Positions 33,708-45,600 of a DNA stretch of 64,000 nt are shown here, one piece after another. Position numbers and translations under genes: made by a program. The stretch spans positions 37,223,419 through 37,287,418 of the forward strand of contig OZ020486.1 of assembly GCA_963971405.1 (NCBI GenBank), written 5' to 3'. Each line of letters opens with the position of its first letter. Position 1 is the first letter of the stretch. A model generated the notes under the pieces. It was not told the DNA's origin and ran no database searches. It saw only the letters and a list, made by a program, of their open reading frames with translations. This stretch comes from Psococerastis gibbosa (lineage: Eukaryota; Arthropoda; Insecta; Psocodea; Psocidae).

Positions 33708-34160
33708 TAAAAATCTCTTTCGGCTCTGGCCGATCAGGTATAGGGAGATTCCGCAGACCCTACTTTTTCTCTACGCTACCTACGGGCTACGCTAATCGTA
33801 TGCAATGAGAAATAAAAAATACTTCATTATTTTCCCGACCACAACATCAACACACAAAACACTCTGGAGGAGATAAAAGGAGAAGCCGCTCGGCAGTAGA
33901 ACCCTTACCTACTGGACAGTCAGTAGTTATAATGTAGTCACTTTATACTGGACGATTAGTCGTCCAGATACCTTTTCATCTAAGTGTAATAAATGTTTTC
34001 TTTTTTATAATAAATAACCGAACCTTTTATATAACAATATATATAACATTTTGAACGGAGGGTGGTTTTAGGCTCAGGGGGTCATGAAATGAAAAGTTGT
34101 GAAGAAATTTTCCGGAAGTCGAACATTTATCACCATCTCAATTGGAATCTCCCTCAAAAA
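33708..34160 (-). repeat. Repeat A, copy 3, with foreign centre
   Basis: The flanks (CTCTTTCGGCTCTGGCCGAT to ACACAAAACACTCT, then ATATATAACATTTTGAACGG to GGAATCTCCCT) match repeat A. The middle, 33867-34025, does not, and replaces about 350 bp of the repeat. Confidence 0.8.
33867..34025. mobile_element. Possible solo-LTR-like segment in repeat A copy 3
   Basis: About 160 bp unrelated to the surrounding repeat, with GAGATAAAAGGAGAAGCC, a palindromic ACTGGACGATTAGTCGTCCAG and an AATAAA-bearing AT-rich end. The layout resembles a small LTR (TATA-like, then poly(A) signal), but TG/CA ends and a duplication are not clear. Low confidence. Confidence 0.25.
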
Positions 34161-34572
34161 AATGTAGCTCTGTAATTTCAGTGGAAATTCTTCCACAATC
34201 ATCCTAAAGCTTGTCGTCAATTAAAAGTAAACACACAACACGATTCTCCGTGAGGGGGGAGGCCTTGCAATGCCAGACGTGGCAATAGCGTGACTCTCCA
34301 CATAGGAATTGCAGGACAGTCAGTATTTTTAGTTTGAGGAAGTAAATAGGTTCAAAACAAAGGGCAGCCGTGTTAGGTAGGGTGTGGTCCGTCAGTAAGC
34401 TTTTGATTTGATAATTAATCGTTAGCTTACGGATCGATCCTGCTGACATCATCAAGGTCATAATGACACCTGCTGCTGCTGTTGGTTTAATTTGGATAAT
34501 GACATGATATTACATCGATTTGTGGCTATTTTCGGAACATTTAGAGCATCCATAATTTTTCATATACGGTAT

Positions 34573-34967
34573 GGCAGGGATTCCACAGACCTGCAAGTGC
34601 AAAATACAAATACGGTGACGAGGTAGCTGACAGTCAAGACTCAGGTGGGGTTTCCACCGACCTCTCATTGCAGAATGGAAATGACACTGACGTAAATTTT
34701 TATTTTACTCTATGCCATAGTTAAAATTGATCAATGATCATAGAGTAAAATCACAAACAAACAAACTAAAATTAAAAAATGGCGTCATGGGATATGTTAA
34801 GTACAAACATTTTAATAGATTTCTATAAAAAGAAAAATTCAAATTTCTGTCAATGTCATTTGCATTCTGCAATGCGAGATCGGTGGAAACCCCGCCTAAG
34901 TCTTGAATGTCGACTACCACGTCACCGTATTTGTGTTTTGCACTTGCAGGTCTGTGGAATCCCCGCC
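34573..34967. mobile_element. Palindromic MITE X with nested Y, copy 2
   Basis: 395 bp, flanked by TAT on both sides (34570-34572, 34968-34970). It has the same X arms and same central Y as 2370-2907 but lacks Z. The second unit of the flanking tandem duplication (35139-35165) preserves a related empty site, CATATACGCGGTATACGCAG. Confidence 0.9.
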
Positions 34968-34971
34968 TATG

Positions 34972-35321
34972 CAGTATTTATTTTACTTAGTTAATACTCG
35001 TTGCCTGGCTGGTTATCTTTTTTTAGAGCGCGGGACTCTTTCGACTATGTTTGTAGTCTGGTACTACAACGTACCGTACGTTAGGGCAAAGCGCCAGAAT
35101 CTTTACAAGCACTATAATGAAACAGTAAGTCCATATTTTCCATATACGCGGTATACGCAGTATTTATTTTCCTTGATTAATACGCGCTACCTGGCTGGTC
35201 TCTTTTTTTTAGGCGCGGGACTCTTTCGACCATGCATGCTTGATGTCTGGTACTACAAAGTACCGTACGTTGGAGCAAATCGCCAGATTCTTTTTAAAAA
35301 GACTTTAATGAAACAGTAAGT
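34972..35321 (+). repeat. Tandem duplication (about 188-bp period) with exon-like borders
   Basis: Unit 1 (34972-35130) and unit 2 (35158-35321) both run from CAGTATTTATTTT through a T-rich tract ending in TTTTTTAG, GCGCGGGACTCTTTCGAC, TCTGGTACTACAA and GTACCGTACGTT to ATGAAACAGTAAGT. The T-tract plus AG and the terminal GTAAGT look like acceptor and donor sites around a segment of about 110 bp. Both encode WYYxVPYVxAxRQ in one frame, but small indels shift the rest. No homology recognised. Confidence 0.6.
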
Positions 35322-35329
35322 TTATAAAT

Positions 35330-36046
35330 AAATAAAAAACAGACTTACACCGAATGGGTTTAGTAGGCATTTAGCAGATATGACACCCTATATTTGGGGG
35401 CAGGCATCACATAGCCTAACAGTTCTACAGTTCTAATTTCTTGTGATATGGGACGCCTTCTATTTTATTAACGCTGGGCCTACTGTATTATACTGCAAGG
35501 GCGTATTTATAGGGGAGGCAGGAGGTCAAATGCTCCTCTGACCAACGAAGTGATTATGGAAATTATTTGCAAAATTTCAATATCTAGCCTATATGGAAGA
35601 AATGTGTACACATTCAGAAAAATAAAGAAATTATTATTATTATTATTTAAAGATTATTATATTGTTTTGTGTGACTACTTAGGCTATTTCGTTAAATATT
35701 GTATAGGGTAGAGCTCTTGCGGGACTTTGGCTCATTGGGTACTGTTCTTTCCTATATAACCGGTTCTATACAAAAAAATTAAATAGGTAATGAACATAGC
35801 ACATCCATATGGCTACCTAATTTTCATAGTGCATTCGTATTTTACAGGTACCTAATAGCCTGTAAGCCGTTCGTTACAAAGTTGATTGTAATCAATTCTG
35901 TGGTTTTATTATTTGGCATGGGCTGTGTGGCTCTTCTAACAGATCTAAATCTGGTTACTTCAAAATTTAGCTCAGCTGCAAATAAAGGTTACCGACCCCT
36001 GGCATAGAACATAAATAATTATTGTTTGATGTCTGACGCAGAGTAC
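35330..36046. other. No gene seen
   Basis: AT-rich, (ATT)n at 35634. 35509-35545 resembles a degraded G-run element. No coding signal. Confidence 0.5.
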
Positions 36047-36932
36047 AAAAGACCCGGTCCGAGTTTACTCGAACATGCTTTCCAATTTATCAAGTAGTAG
36101 CTAGAGAAAATGAGTAATTTCATGGTAAATAATTTTCCTATAGTTAAATTTCCGATATCTCGGGAGGGGGGGGGGGTTGTCCACCAGACGTCACTGGAGG
36201 TGAGGTAAATTCTAGATAGGTCAGACCAACAAATTACCACACAGCAATAATGGCAAGGCGCGCAATGCATTTGACCGTGAATTTTCTATCATTTTTTCAA
36301 AAACATTTTTTTTGCACAAAACCAAATAGTTTTTTGGGAAAGCAATGTGTCCCGTTTCGTTACTCAATTTAACACCTAAAACGTGCCTGAAGGTAGAAAT
36401 CATCGATGGAAAGGTTTCACAGAAAAATTATTTTTTAGTCATTTTTCATTAAAATTTAGTTATTTTTATTTTTTTACCCCCAGAAGCAAACCATCAAGGG
36501 GCAAGCGACCCCTCGCATTTTGTCAAAAATAATAACGACTACAATATATGTGAATTTAAAAGAAATCGTTGGAGCCATTTTGGATAAATAATTTTTTTAG
36601 ACGTTTTTTTGGAGTTTTTTGAAAATAAACCCCCCCAAATTGACATAGCCCAAAATAAAAATGAAAGTCCCGAGGTATGATTTTTGTGAACTTATGTGCC
36701 AAATTTCATCAAAATCGACTGAGTAGTTTGCCCGGAAATCGTAGAACAGACAGACAGACAGGCAGAGCGACTGACAGAGCGATAGAGCGACAGACAGACA
36801 GACATTTCGTATTAACCACTTTATTGGGTTCCTGGGACCTCAAAACGTGTAAATCCGTCGAAATCTCGGAATCGAAAATTTCGACCATCACAAAGCTTTC
36901 CTTATAGCCTACTACGTATAAATTGGAAAGCA
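36047..36932 (-). repeat. Repeat B, copy 3
   Basis: Inverse copy: GACCCGGTCCGAGTTTACTC at 36051, GACGTCACTGGAGG, AAGGGGCAAGCGACCCCTCG, (CAGA)n at 36745 and ACGTATAAATTGGAAAGC at the end. Confidence 0.85.
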
Positions 36933-37032
36933 ATAATATAGCCTATACATTAGGAACGATAAATGTAGCTAGAGAACTTGTGGTTGTACCTATTACTGTA
37001 CAGTTGCAGTTGAATTGAAGATTGATCAGTGC

Positions 37033-37546
37033 TTAAATGAAGCGATGTATTGTTTGGAAGTAAGCTGCCCGTAACAGATGTTTAAGCCAAAATTTATCTG
37101 TAGACATTGTAACTTGAAACTTGAGTGGTTTCGATTTCAGGATCATTATCTGAACAAAGCTCAACTCTTCGCTGTGACCCAGATCGACTGCTGGATTTTG
37201 AAAATGCAACACAACCTCACTTTTAGTTAAATACAAATGTAAGTCTGCGTAGAGCATTTTTGCTGACTTGATAGTGTACATTTTTATCTCACCTACCGAT
37301 GACTTCAATAGTATCTAATTTATTATCCAAACTCAGAATGCACAAGCACTTGCCGAAAAGTTGAGAGTTGACAAAAGTGTGAGGGGCGGTGGTTGGGTTG
37401 AGCGCCATATAATTACAAAGGTTTTCACGGCCGGAGGTACGTGATGAAGCAGTATCATCGGGGATGATAGGCCGTGGTCGTTCTGAAAGCGTACTTCCAA
37501 GCATTTCGTCAATATCTGCGGTCGACATCTTATGGTGAGCCTCCAA
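37033..37546 (-). other. Two overlapping unrecognised ORFs
   Basis: On the - strand, one ORF (37546 to 37289, 85 codons) begins MEAHHKMSTADIDEMLGS. A second (37308 to 37033, 91 codons) begins MKSSVGEIKMYTIKSAKMLY. They overlap by 20 bases in different frames. CGGTAGGTGAGA at the overlap could be a splice donor, so they might be exon remnants. Composition is a little richer than the surroundings. I recognise no domain. Confidence 0.25.
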
Positions 37547-37672
37547 GATACAATATTAGAAATCTACGTAGTTTGGCAGGAGATTTTGACCGCAGTTATT
37601 GACGGAACGTTTGGAAGTACGCTTTCTGAGCGACCACGTCACCACGGTCCATCACCCTGGATTCTACTGCTT
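37446..37672. repeat. Inverted duplication with arms of about 75 bp
   Basis: 37446-37527 read inverse matches 37587-37672: GGAAGTACGCTTTC, GCGACCACG and CTACTGCTTCATC words in order, with a spacer of about 60 bp. The left arm encodes part of the - strand ORF; the right arm is frameshifted. Confidence 0.75.
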
Positions 37673-37740
37673 CATCGGGGTTGAACACCCTTTAATAATC
37701 ATTTACCAAGAATATATGCAACGAAGTGCAACAAAAAAAA

Positions 37741-38612
37741 GAACCGGTCCGAGTTTACTCGAACTTGCTTTCCAATTTATCAACATTAGTAGATAGAGAA
37801 TATGAGTAATTTAATGGTAAATAATTTTCCAGTGGTTAAATTTCCGATATCTCGGGGGGGGGGGGGAGGGGGGGGAGGGGGGGGGGGTTGTCCACCTGAC
37901 GTCACTGGAAGTGAGTTAAATTCTAGATAGGTCAGACCAACACATTAATTACCTCACAGAAATAATGGCAGGGCACGCGATGCATTTGAGCGCGAAGTTT
38001 CTATCATTTTTTCAAAAAATAATTTTTTGTGCCAAACCAAATATTGTTTTGGGAAAGCAACCTATCCGGTTTCGTTACTCAATTTAACACCTAAAACATG
38101 CCTGAAGGTAGAAATCATCGATAGAAAGGTTTCGCAGAAAAATTATTTTTTAGTCATTTTTCATTAAATTTTTTTTTTTTTACCCCCAGAAGCAAACCAT
38201 CAAGGGGCAAGCGACCCCCGCATTTTGTCAACATTAATAACGACTACAATGTGTGTGAATTTAAAAGAAATCGTTGGAGCCGTTTTTAAGAAATAATTTA
38301 TTTAGACGTTTTTTATGAGTTTTTTGAAAATGACCTCCCCCCCCCCAAATGAGTTAGCCCAAAATAAAAAAATAAACATTCCAAGGTATGATTTTTGTGA
38401 ACCTACATGCCGAATTTTATAAAAATTGACCGAGTAGTTTGCCCGGAAATCGATGCACAGACAGACAGCAGACGGACAGACAGGCAGACATTTCGTAAAA
38501 ACCACTTTTTTGGGTTCCTGGTACCTCAAAACGTGTAAATCCATTGAAATCACGGAATCGAAAATTTCGACCGTCACAAAGCTTTCCTTATACTACGTAT
38601 AAATTGGAAAGC
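37741..38612 (-). repeat. Repeat B, copy 4
   Basis: Inverse copy, same markers as copy 3, with a long interrupted G-run at 37855-37888 and (CAGA)n near 38457. Same orientation as copy 3, from which it is separated by 0.8 kb. Confidence 0.85.
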
Positions 38613-38619
38613 AATAACC

Positions 38620-39329
38620 ATCATGTGGTATTAACTATTTTAATGTTGGCTTCCGTACCATGGACTTCGTTCTATCGCATGTCTGCACTACTAGTATGCA
38701 TAGGCATATACAAAAACTCATTTTTGTATAAGGCTATATGAAACATGAAATGCTTATTGAACCTTAGCAGTTTCGTCAGCATACGAATTTGGACATGTCC
38801 TCTAATAAGCTAATAAATATTTCATACTATTGTATATACTTAGAGAAAGAGGCAAACTGGGTTACGATCAGCAAAAGGCTGTAATAGGCATTAGCCAGTA
38901 GCCTAAGGCCGGTTTCGGCCTAGGAAACATATCTATAATAATAGTAACAAAACACCGAGCACCATAATTTTCCGCCTAACGTAAATACAGCATGTATTTC
39001 TTAAGCAATGCTATGCGAGTCGAGGTACTTCTGCTGTACACTGCTGTCAAAATTAATATTGACGAAGACATGGATAAAAATAGACTAGGTTTGTAAAAGC
39101 ATACAGATTGTAAGCTGTTCGTATACACAATAAAACCATACATACTATATGTACTGCAATCTGCTGCACTAATATTTACATTGAATATGCAGGCCAAACA
39201 AACATAAGCATTGGCTTTGCGTCAAAAATAAACCTAAACTTCTTCATAATATTTTTAAACTATAACGCAGCCCCATTTAGTAGAAGTGACATAGAATGTA
39301 ATATTATACGAAAATAAGTAGAAAATACG
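38620..39329. other. No gene seen upstream of CDA1
   Basis: AT-rich sequence between repeat B copy 4 and the GC-rich CDA1 promoter. May hold distal control elements; none identified. Confidence 0.5.
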
Positions 39330-39490
39330 TTCTTCCGGCGTCAACAGTATCAGCAGCGGCCACCCCCACTGGAAAGTCCGCTGCTGGAAGGTCAGGTTGG
39401 CTGTCTGGAGCGGCGCCATGTTGTAACGTCATCGGGTACCGACCAATGGCGGCGGGGTGGACCTCGCAGTCGTCACTAGGATGTAGGCCG
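39330..39490 (+). promoter_or_regulatory. GC- and CpG-rich proximal promoter region of CDA1
   Basis: This stretch is clearly richer in GC and CpG than its AT-rich surroundings. It includes GGCGGCG, AACGTCATCGG (resembling a CRE half site) and an imperfect repeat around the CAGCAGCGG and GTCCGCTGCTGG words. It directly precedes the TATA box. Function is inferred from position and composition only. Confidence 0.4.
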
Positions 39491-39492
39491 AG

Positions 39493-39530
39493 TATATAAA
39501 GAAAGTGTAATCGCGGGCAACGACACTTTA
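39493..39530 (+). promoter_or_regulatory. Probable CDA1 core promoter (TATA box and initiator)
   Basis: TATATAAA at 39493-39500 is followed 32 bases later by CACTTT (A at 39525), a plausible initiator. This lies 27 bases upstream of the CDA1 ATG. Spacing fits a TATA-driven arthropod promoter. Transcription start is inferred, not shown. Confidence 0.65.
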
Positions 39531-39551
39531 GTTGTGTCGACGCGTGTTGCT

Positions 39552-39609
39552 ATGGCGTCGCGGACGGTTGTTTTAGTAATTTTTAGTGTTCTAATAAGTA
39601 TCGAATTAG
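39552..39609 (+). CDS. CDA1: CDA1 exon 1 (start codon and signal peptide)
   Basis: Encodes residues 1-19 and the first base of codon 20; a strongly hydrophobic stretch after MASR is a classic secretory signal. The donor is GTGAGT at 39610 (phase 1). The start ATG is the first after the TATA box and gives a 5'UTR of about 27 nt if transcription begins near 39525. The phase-1 junction to exon 2 completes an Ala codon, which supports the join across the 9.9-kb intron. No other nearby + strand ORF offers a signal peptide in the right phase. Confidence 0.87.
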
Positions 39610-42600
39610 GTGAGTTTCCAAAATGCATGCATAAGAAACCAAAAATTAGTGGATTGCAGAAAAAAATAGCCTTGAAACCATCGCTGGTGAATTTGGAATT
39701 TTAAGGAAAAAAATATCTGAAAAGGTCAAAAGCCAAAAAAATGTTGTTTGAAGGTCAACGGTAGGATGACTTAGGGCATTAGGTTGTTTGTGGTTATGCA
39801 ATTAGACCTGTGTAACATGCAAGCCCTTTCGATTAAAATGGAAAGTCGTTTTATTCAGCTTTAAGGCACCAACACCTATTGTTTGGGCCTGGAGGCTCAT
39901 TTTCCATAGGCAATGGATGCAGCCATACATTTACTGTGGAGATCATATTATAGTACATAGTTTGAATGATAATTTAAATTTTTAATTTCATTTTTTAATA
40001 ATAATAATAATTTTAACTTCAGATTTAAGACTTGATTTTTTTTCATTAAAGAGACTTCTGTTGAAGAGGCAAGATCCTGGTGACATTTAATAATAAAATA
40101 GTGAACCAACGAAAAAACGTGCACTGCGCGATTCAAACCCACGATCTTTCTATGGTGCTTCATGTACACAAGCCTCGGAAAGGCATAGATCGTGGGTTTG
40201 AAACTCCCAGTGACCGCGTTTTTCTTGATTCACTGTTTTTTTGTTGATGTAATTGCCTAACTTGTAATACTGACGTACATTCTTGATTTGTATCATTGCT
40301 TATTATTTTATTTTTGATTTCAAAGTAGGCTTCAGCTATGTTAAAAACGTAATCTCATTGGTTTATTATAACTTAGTGAATACATTTTTCAGCAATCACC
40401 AATCTGATGTTGTCTATTACCCCCCCCCCCCCCCCCCCCCGAAATATTAATCTGTGCAATCCATTCCAAAAGATAATAATGTTCTGCAGTCTCAATTATT
40501 CTTAACCTAAAGCATCGAACAATCTTATTTACCCTCCAGATAATTATTTCCCATATTTAATACAAATCGAACTTACAGTACCATACAGTGGTTAATTGGA
40601 CCTGCTTTACCACAAGACCATTACTGAACATAGGCCCTGAGAACTCGACAATAAACCGGGAGAATTGGGGGTTCGTAGTCAGATAAAAAAATTAGGAATT
40701 TCCCGCCTTTTCTTAAACCTACTAACACCACCACTGCCTACCAGTCGAGGGAAAACGTGGCTATAGAGCATGTTTCTGACCTTTTTTTTAATGCCACTCC
40801 TATCGAAGATTGGCGATCATCATGGCAATTTGGACCTTGGAGACTGCTTCTCTGGAAGGGGAAGTCGTACTCTTGTCACAGAATCCCATGCAGTATATAG
40901 TAGTGTCTACCCTTGTACCTACAATATTAACTTGTAGCTATAAATTTTAGGCGTGGCCTGAAACCACTTCTATGGGAAATTTCTAGAAACCTGCTTCCTT
41001 AATTATAGTAATATCGATGACGACTAGGCCTTGAAAATTTTAAATGATTCATAGATGCTTGAAAATTAGATGTCAACCAACCCATTAACTGTCGCCCATC
41101 ATAAATACCTACTGTACGCGTCACTACTTTAAAATTGGTAGAAAGCAGTCAGCAAGAAGACATGTGTTTGTGTGGTGAAAGTATTTTAAAATAGCTCGAC
41201 TTATAATAGATTTATTCTAAAGCGACTAAAATGTATTTTCATGGCTTGTCAAGCTAATCATCACCCACAATAGTATGACTTATTTTTATTACGAGATGGG
41301 CTCATTAACTGTTCAACAAATAAATAGTGGAAGTAGAATGCAAAATGTTTCACCACCAAACCATTTTGAATAGGTACTGACGATAAGCGTAGAGAACTCG
41401 ACTAAAAACCGGGTGAACTGAGTCCGAAGCAGTCTTACGAGTATAAGGGGCAATTTCGCACTATTCATCCAATTAATACGTACACCGCTCTTTATTAGAG
41501 GGAAAACGGGGCTAAAGAGCGTATCGCTGACCACAGAATCCCTTAAATTACAGCGGGCAAAATTAGGATGCCTACACATCAGCCCTCAGAACTTAACCCA
41601 ATAAAGTTTATTATTATACAATGGAGGGGGGCACGGTCCAACTTGCCCCCCCAGCTCATTTTTTTGGGGGGGGGAGCTTTGCAGACGTGGTTCATACTTC
41701 ATGGTCCCCTTTACATCAATATGAATGTAAGCATTCCTTTTTTAGCTTTGTAAAATCTACAGCTATGCTTTAAAACCCTTCAAATGAGTAAAACCCTACT
41801 ATTTTGCTCTTATATTTTCAATTTTTCCTTAAATCCTGCCTGATGACGTCATAAGGTCTACTTAGTTCTGCCCCCGCCATCATTCTTAAACTTTACGCCT
41901 CTGCTACATTTAGTGTCAGAGTGGAGGCCAGCTGATAAGCAAGTAATATCTGACCCCTACCCTACCCTGTCAATACGGTCAAAGAAGAAAGTTACATTAT
42001 GAATTTAAAACTGAGGCATTTTTCGTGGGGAGGGGGGAGTCCGGTGGTCTCCCCGGGGGGGGGGTGTGAAAATGTATTAGGCATAATACATCCATATCAT
42101 CAGCCTCAGGGAGGGGCTTCCATCTCGATCCGCTACTAGCCCTGTTTTTTGCCGTATATAAAACTACAGGACCAACCATGTATGCGAGGGGGGGGGGGGG
42201 GAGTCCGTCAGGGGATCCACCCTGGGAACAAAAATTTGGAAAAATATTAGTTTTTTAGTATTTCTAGTTATTGCTTTTCAGAAAAGAAGGTTTTCATCTT
42301 TTGCATATTAATTCCGAAATAGTTATGACAACTGGGCACTGGCACCAGTTGCCCCCCCCCCCCCTGTGGACGATCCTGCATACATTACAACAGAGTTACG
42401 TATATTATAACATATTACCGCTCCCTTATTGCACCTTATCATCAAAATTGTTTAAAACTTGTAGTTACCTCTCAAAAGTAAGTGTTCAAATGGACCAATT
42501 TTTCATACCAAATACCCGCATGTGACGCATTAATTCTCGTATAATGCTAGCAGCCCATTGCAAATAAAAAAAAATCATTACTGTGGTCCATCCTACACGA

Positions 42601-45600
42601 TTCCTAATAGATTTTTCTTTTTATATTGTAATTAAATAATACTACAAGCTATTACCCACGCTCATAATGTGTCGCTCGACTCTCCCAGTGGTTATGTCAC
42701 AAGACTGGAATGTTAAAGCATTATGACAAAGTGTGTTGCCTATGACTTAACGTATCGCGTGATTAGGTCAGAATAAAAACCTGTGTTGGTGGGTCAACCA
42801 ATTTGTTGTAGCCTTTGCCATGTTGGTTCAACACTATTGCAATATTTTGTGCATGCTCTGGCCTTAATACAATCTGAACTGTATATGTTTGCTGTATATG
42901 GGTTCAAGACATTGATCTTAGACTGTATTGAAAGAAAAACAAATAGAACGTCCTGAGGGGTAACTGTATATTTCCAAATATTATAACCTGCTACCGTTTC
43001 CATGAACCAGGGGGAATTGAAACTGATTAAAACTGCCTACGCACTCTGTACTAAATGGACTAAAGTTAACGTGTAATTCTGTGAAATTCCTTTACAATCA
43101 TAGAACGTAACGTCACAGTCTCACAGGCAATGGAAACATTATTGTCTTTCTCTGTGGTAACGTCATCGTTTTGCATTAGGGCTCAATCATATAGGTTTCC
43201 CAGTAATATCGTCGCCTTCGAACGACTTTTAACGTTTTTTTAATGGTTAAGAACGTCCAGAGGTGAAGGCTACGCAATAATGACGCTCAGACCAATAAAC
43301 CATTTGACATTTCCAGGACTTGTTCCTCCGAGTCTCTTATGGCGATTATTCTGGTATTATCTATGGCATGCAGACCATGCTGCTAAAACACGATAAGGAA
43401 AGTAAGTTTAGCTGCGTCTCCTTCTTTAGTATACTCAAACCTTCTTGACGATATTTAACTGGCTTACCTTAAAATATGAATATGAATTGTATTAATAAAC
43501 AATTGGACCGAGGAAAATCTTCGGGTGCACAAAACCAAATATCTCATGAAGTATCAAAAGCTGTCAAAAATATCAAATACCTTTGCTCCTGTAATACACG
43601 GCCGGCATATTATTTTGATGTATCATAATAAATATTCACATATCATATATTCATATGTCATGGTATGTGTCCGTCTATAACACCTATTTGCCACAATTAT
43701 TGAACTTGTATTGTAAAACAATAACAGATAGTGAGGAGGGAAAATTGTAAAAAAACGTACAGCAAAATTTTCAAGGGTTTTTCCTTCAAGGGGTGTGATT
43801 TTTTGATAGGTCTATACTTGATATTTCATGTGAGATTTGATTTCTTTCAAAAAACGGATAAGCTTGTTGGGTGTGTTTTATTTGCGCTTACAATTTTGCA
43901 AAGATGGGGGAGGAAAAATACGATACGACTGCTTTTATTGTGTAACCTAAATGCATTCTTATAGCCTACATTCTTTTAGACCTACCTACTAGCCTACTGA
44001 AATGTTTAATTGGAGCCGTCCTGAATTATTAATTTAGTATTTTATGTCATTAACATAACATATTGCCATATATTCAATAGAAAATACTTACCTTTACTTA
44101 AATATCCTTACCATATTCTTATTTGGGGCTCGACATTGGCGCTTCCACATCCCTCTATCTAGGGCGTATTGGTGTAAGTGTGACTTGGTCCATATCTTTC
44201 TCAGCAAAGTCATATTTAGTCTTCTTCTCCAGTTTCCTCCTCAACCCTTTTCAGGAGGTGAAGCGCCTCTTATGTCATACCAGTCGTTTTTCTCTAACCT
44301 TTCCACAATGCAAGTTAAAAATCCTTGAAGAGCACCTAGAGGCTATAGAGCGGTATAATCAGTAACAAACTCCTGTTGCAAGCATAAAACATTAACGCAG
44401 CTTTCATTACTGCTTACCTCATGGGAATTCCTGAAATCACATGAGGTGCTGTAGACCAAAAATACCGCATCCAATTCCAGCATCAACAAAACATGTTTGT
44501 GTTTGATAATTTGGTCTAATTTTGAGCCTGGGGCGGACAAGTGTCCGTTGGGAGGGTAAATATTGAAGCTAGCTTCGATGACCTGTTCTGTAATTTGGCG
44601 GTAACAATAAATACTTTGTATGGAAACACTGGATTTCTATTATAGCGGGAAATAGTCGCACTTGATGTGAAAGGGCTTTGGGTGTCATTTGCTCAACGCT
44701 CGATATTTCAACAAGCTTATATCGTATATGTGAAAATGTCAAGGGTTACTGAGGATAATTGTTGAACGCGTTACATGAGTTGCAATTCTATTATCGGCTA
44801 TGCTAGCCGGTCATTGAGAGCCCATATTTTACACAAAAGCAAATTTTCGACACAATCATTTAACATAATATGTAAGCTTCTTGTTGTTTACTTCTGTAAG
44901 CATCTACTATGATATATGTTAGAATTCCCGTAAAAAGACAATTCATCCTATGTAAATAAACGAAAATCAAACATATCTTATGCTCTTGTGCTCGAAGAAT
45001 AGCTTTGTATTAATGGGCTCTAATGGGTTCTAATGAGCTTAACCCGTACATAGAGGAACTACCTATTCTAAAATGATCAAATAGCCACCAATAGACTACT
45101 TGACAGTTGTAACAATAATAAAATGTTAAATAGCCTAGGTGGTATAGATAAGGTAGCTTATAGGTTTTCAAAAATAAAACAATAATGCTTTGCATGAAAA
45201 ATTGCATAAATATTAATTAAAAACAAATAAATAACTATGTGTTTTTAGCTATATATCGTATATTTTTTATGTCTTTTGTCTTATTCTATTCTATTCTATT
45301 CTATTCTTATATCTCTGTAATTTCTGTTTAAATAGCCTAATGTCTTTTGTTCTGTTGTTAAACTCATCTCATAAATTTAAAGCTGTCTTGCACTCAAATA
45401 AGTGTTGCCAGATAATGTAAGTTATTGTAGGACTCGAACCAACAACTTTTCGGGTGAAAGTCAAAACCCTTAGCACTACAACACAACATGCCCTGTTTTC
45501 TTATGACTTTTGCCACTTTATATACTTTGCGAAATAGCTTAGGCCTAATATTCATCTTTGAATCTTCGTTCACAACGTCGGCATCATTTTCGTGAGGAAT

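Noticed and set aside
34903-35319. 138-codon + strand ORF
   Set aside because: Starts inside the end of MITE X and runs across the tandem duplication. The two homologous units are read in inconsistent frames outside a short core.
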